Of a stretch of DNA of 13,087 nucleotides, positions 11,528-13,087 are shown one piece after another. Numbering within the stretch: the first letter of the stretch is position 1; every line of letters starts with the position of its first letter. The translations under genes were made by a program, and so were the position numbers. Origin of the DNA: Acidimicrobium sp. BACL17 MAG-120823-bin42. GTDB lineage: Bacteria; Actinomycetota; Acidimicrobiia; Acidimicrobiales; Ilumatobacteraceae. The notes beneath the pieces are model-generated. The model had not been told where the DNA came from, searched no databases, and worked only from the letters and a program-made list of their open reading frames with translations. Location of the stretch: positions 1 to 13,087 of the forward strand of contig LIAZ01000015.1 in the NCBI GenBank assembly GCA_001438985.1. The letters run 5' to 3'.

Positions 11528-12838
11528 ATGCTTAGATTTGGCACCGACGGTGTGCGTGGAGTTGCCTTCACCGAACTCACCGAAAACTATGTTGCAGAAC
11601 TTGGGCTGGTTGCTGCCCAACAACTGGGTGTGAACAAGGTGCTGGTGGGGCGTGACACACGCGAATCAGGCCCGCGTCTAGAAGCCGCGTTAGCCCATGG
11701 GCTGCTTGCGGGCGGCGTAGACGTTGAGTTACTCGGTGTCGCACCAACTCCAGCGATTGCATTTTTGGCTGCAAAACGAGGCTGTGCTAGCGCGGCAATT
11801 ACTGCATCGCATAATCATTTCGCCGATAACGGAGTGAAGCTGTTCGCTAACGGCGGATTGAAACTGAGTGATGCCCAACAAGATGCCATCGAGTCGCAGA
11901 TGACGGGGAAGTCATCAATTGCACCAGCACAACCAGATTCAGTTGATCTACTTGATGAGTATGTTGCTCACATCGTTGGGCTATTTCCAGCGTTGGCCTT
12001 TGCCAAGATGAAGATTGTGTTGGATTGTGCGCATGGCGCAATGAGCACGGTTGCGCCACAAGCGTTTGCACGCCTTGGTGCCACGGTCATTGTGATGAAC
12101 GATGAACCTAATGGCACAAACATCAACGATGGTTGCGGGGCGACGCATCCAGAAGTGGTGAGCGAAGCAGTTCGCCTACATCAAGCCGACTTGGGGCTTG
12201 CATTTGATGGCGACGGAGACCGCGTCATTGCAGTTGATCATGTTGGCGACATTGTTGATGGCGATCACTTGCTTGCACTTGCCGCAATCGACATGCATAA
12301 GCACGGGAAGTTGAAGTCGAATGCAGTGGCAGTGACCGTGATGACCAATGCAGGATTTCACGCCGCAATGAAAAAGAACAACATCGATGTTGTTACTACG
12401 CCTGTGGGCGACCGAAATGTGTTAGTTGCATTTGATGAACACGACATCGTGTTGGGTGGCGAGCAAAGTGGTCACATTATTTACCGCGATCACGCAACAA
12501 CAGGTGACGGCTTGCTTGCTGGAGCCATGCTGGTTGATTTAGTTCGGCGTGAAGGTAAACCACTAGCAACACTTGCGCGCAATGCAATGACCTCGCTTCC
12601 GCAGACATTGATCAATGTCCGAGTGGCACAGATTGTGAGCAACCCCGCAGATGCACTCGCCGATGAAATCACACAAGCCACTGCGCAGTTGCAAGGTGTT
12701 GGGCGTGTGTTGTTGCGGGCGAGTGGAACCGAGCCCATGATTCGCGTGATGGTTGAGGCTTCATTTCAAGAGATCGCAGACTCCATTGCACAAGGGCTTG
12801 CAGACGTTGTTTCCCAGCGCTTCGGCGGGGTTCGGTAA
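11528..12838 (+). CDS. glmM: Phosphoglucosamine mutase
   Basis: GlmM interconverts glucosamine-6-phosphate and glucosamine-1-phosphate, the step after GlmS towards UDP-GlcNAc for peptidoglycan. The 436-residue length fits the family. Key elements are the phosphoserine loop TASHNHFADNG with catalytic S94, the metal loop DGDGDR (227-232), the sugar-binding GGEQSGH (310-316) and the phosphate-binding RASGTEPMIRVM (397-408). The residue after the ASHN motif is His97, where the superfamily nearly always has Pro. ATG 11528 lacks a Shine-Dalgarno and follows a strong hairpin. The next gene begins 10 bases after the stop and looks like a GlmS homologue, so two consecutive pathway steps are paired. 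Confidence 0.95.
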   Translation: MLRFGTDGVRGVAFTELTENYVAELGLVAAQQLGVNKVLVGRDTRESGPRLEAALAHGLLAGGVDVELLGVAPTPAIAFLAAKRGCASAAITASHNHFADNGVKLFANGGLKLSDAQQDAIESQMTGKSSIAPAQPDSVDLLDEYVAHIVGLFPALAFAKMKIVLDCAHGAMSTVAPQAFARLGATVIVMNDEPNGTNINDGCGATHPEVVSEAVRLHQADLGLAFDGDGDRVIAVDHVGDIVDGDHLLALAAIDMHKHGKLKSNAVAVTVMTNAGFHAAMKKNNIDVVTTPVGDRNVLVAFDEHDIVLGGEQSGHIIYRDHATTGDGLLAGAMLVDLVRREGKPLATLARNAMTSLPQTLINVRVAQIVSNPADALADEITQATAQLQGVGRVLLRASGTEPMIRVMVEASFQEIADSIAQGLADVVSQRFGGVR

Positions 12839-12848
12839 CCTGTAAGCC

Positions 12849-13087
12849 ATGTGCGGCATCATTTGCGTTGTGTCGCGGCCGTCGGCCAGGCCTCTGCCTC
12901 TGGCTGCCGACATTCTTGATGCCCTCGATCGGGCAATCGCGGCTGGCCAAGCCAGCAGCATTGCCGAGTGTGGTCGTGTAGTTGCCGATGCCGACAAATC
13001 GTTGCGTGGTGAGTCGGGACTCGGAACGCTGATTGACAATATTGCATTAGTCGCTCAGTTAAATGGACGCCTCGATTCACTCGATGC
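12849..13087 (+). CDS. glmS: GlmS-like glutamine amidotransferase, N-terminal part (runs off window)
   Basis: The open frame from ATG 12849 runs 79 codons to the window edge without a stop. It begins MCGIICVVSRPSARPLPLAA, the start of an Ntn-type class II glutamine amidotransferase in which Cys2 becomes the catalytic N-terminal residue. Position directly after glmM suggests glucosamine-6-phosphate synthase, which makes glucosamine-6-phosphate from fructose-6-phosphate and glutamine. However, the remaining 60 residues are an Ala/Leu/Asp-rich, helix-like stretch. They lack the EYRGYDSAG motif that ordinary GlmS carries within its first 40 residues. It may be a GlmS variant with an N-terminal insertion; another amidotransferase cannot be excluded from this piece. 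No clear Shine-Dalgarno is seen. Confidence 0.7.
   Translation, partial: MCGIICVVSRPSARPLPLAADILDALDRAIAAGQASSIAECGRVVADADKSLRGESGLGTLIDNIALVAQLNGRLDSLD

Noticed and set aside
1..13087. Search for tRNA, rRNA, CRISPR, insertion sequences, attachment sites or a defence system
   Set aside because: None seen by eye on either strand; the window is fully explained by housekeeping genes apart from the short gaps described.

Overview
This window is a chromosomal ribosomal-protein cluster. It holds the end of the S10/spc junction, the whole spc and alpha operons, the truA-rplM-rpsI block and the start of a glmM-glmS pair. All 24 genes lie on the + strand and are tightly packed. The order (rplQ-truA-rplM-rpsI-glmM, with glmS next), the four-Cys S14 and the GTG/CTG/ATG start mix fit an actinobacterium. 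The moderate G+C (about half by eye, not computed), the Adk P-loop form and the divergent GlmS-like start suggest the Acidimicrobiia (Ilumatobacter/acIV-like aquatic lineages) rather than high-GC Streptomyces or Mycobacterium. The lineage is an inference from gene order and protein style, not from a database search.

Layout. 1-74: tail of rpsQ. 71-4342: rplN, rplX, rplE, rpsZ, rpsH, rplF, rplR, rpsE, rpmD and rplO, separated by a few bases or overlapping at ATGA, TGATG or TAATG. 4392-6425: secY and adk, each preceded by a small gap with a stem-loop. 6426-6563: a 138-base gap where many bacteria carry map; it holds hairpins and a G-rich tract but no gene. 6564-9731: infA (CTG start), rpmJ (too short for routine ORF calling), rpsM, rpsK, rpsD, rpoA and rplQ. 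9738-10517: truA. 10518-10607: a structured leader. 10608-11480: rplM and rpsI. 11528-12838: glmM, after a strong hairpin. 12849-13087: start of a GlmS-like amidotransferase gene that runs off the window.

How it works together. The ribosomal proteins build both subunits. IF1 and TruA serve translation initiation and tRNA modification, RpoA is the RNA polymerase assembly subunit, SecY is the translocon channel fed by the ribosome, and Adk balances adenylates. GlmM and GlmS make glucosamine phosphates for cell-wall UDP-GlcNAc. No promoter could be placed with confidence.

I see no new defence, mobile or biosynthetic system here: this is core housekeeping DNA. What deserves a second look is local: a probable CTG start for infA, loss of map from its usual slot, a double-length L30, a zinc-lid Adk, an altered S11 C-terminus, an atypical GlmM active-site loop, a GlmS-like protein with a rebuilt N-terminus, and stem-loops at the junctions where non-ribosomal or new-block genes begin.
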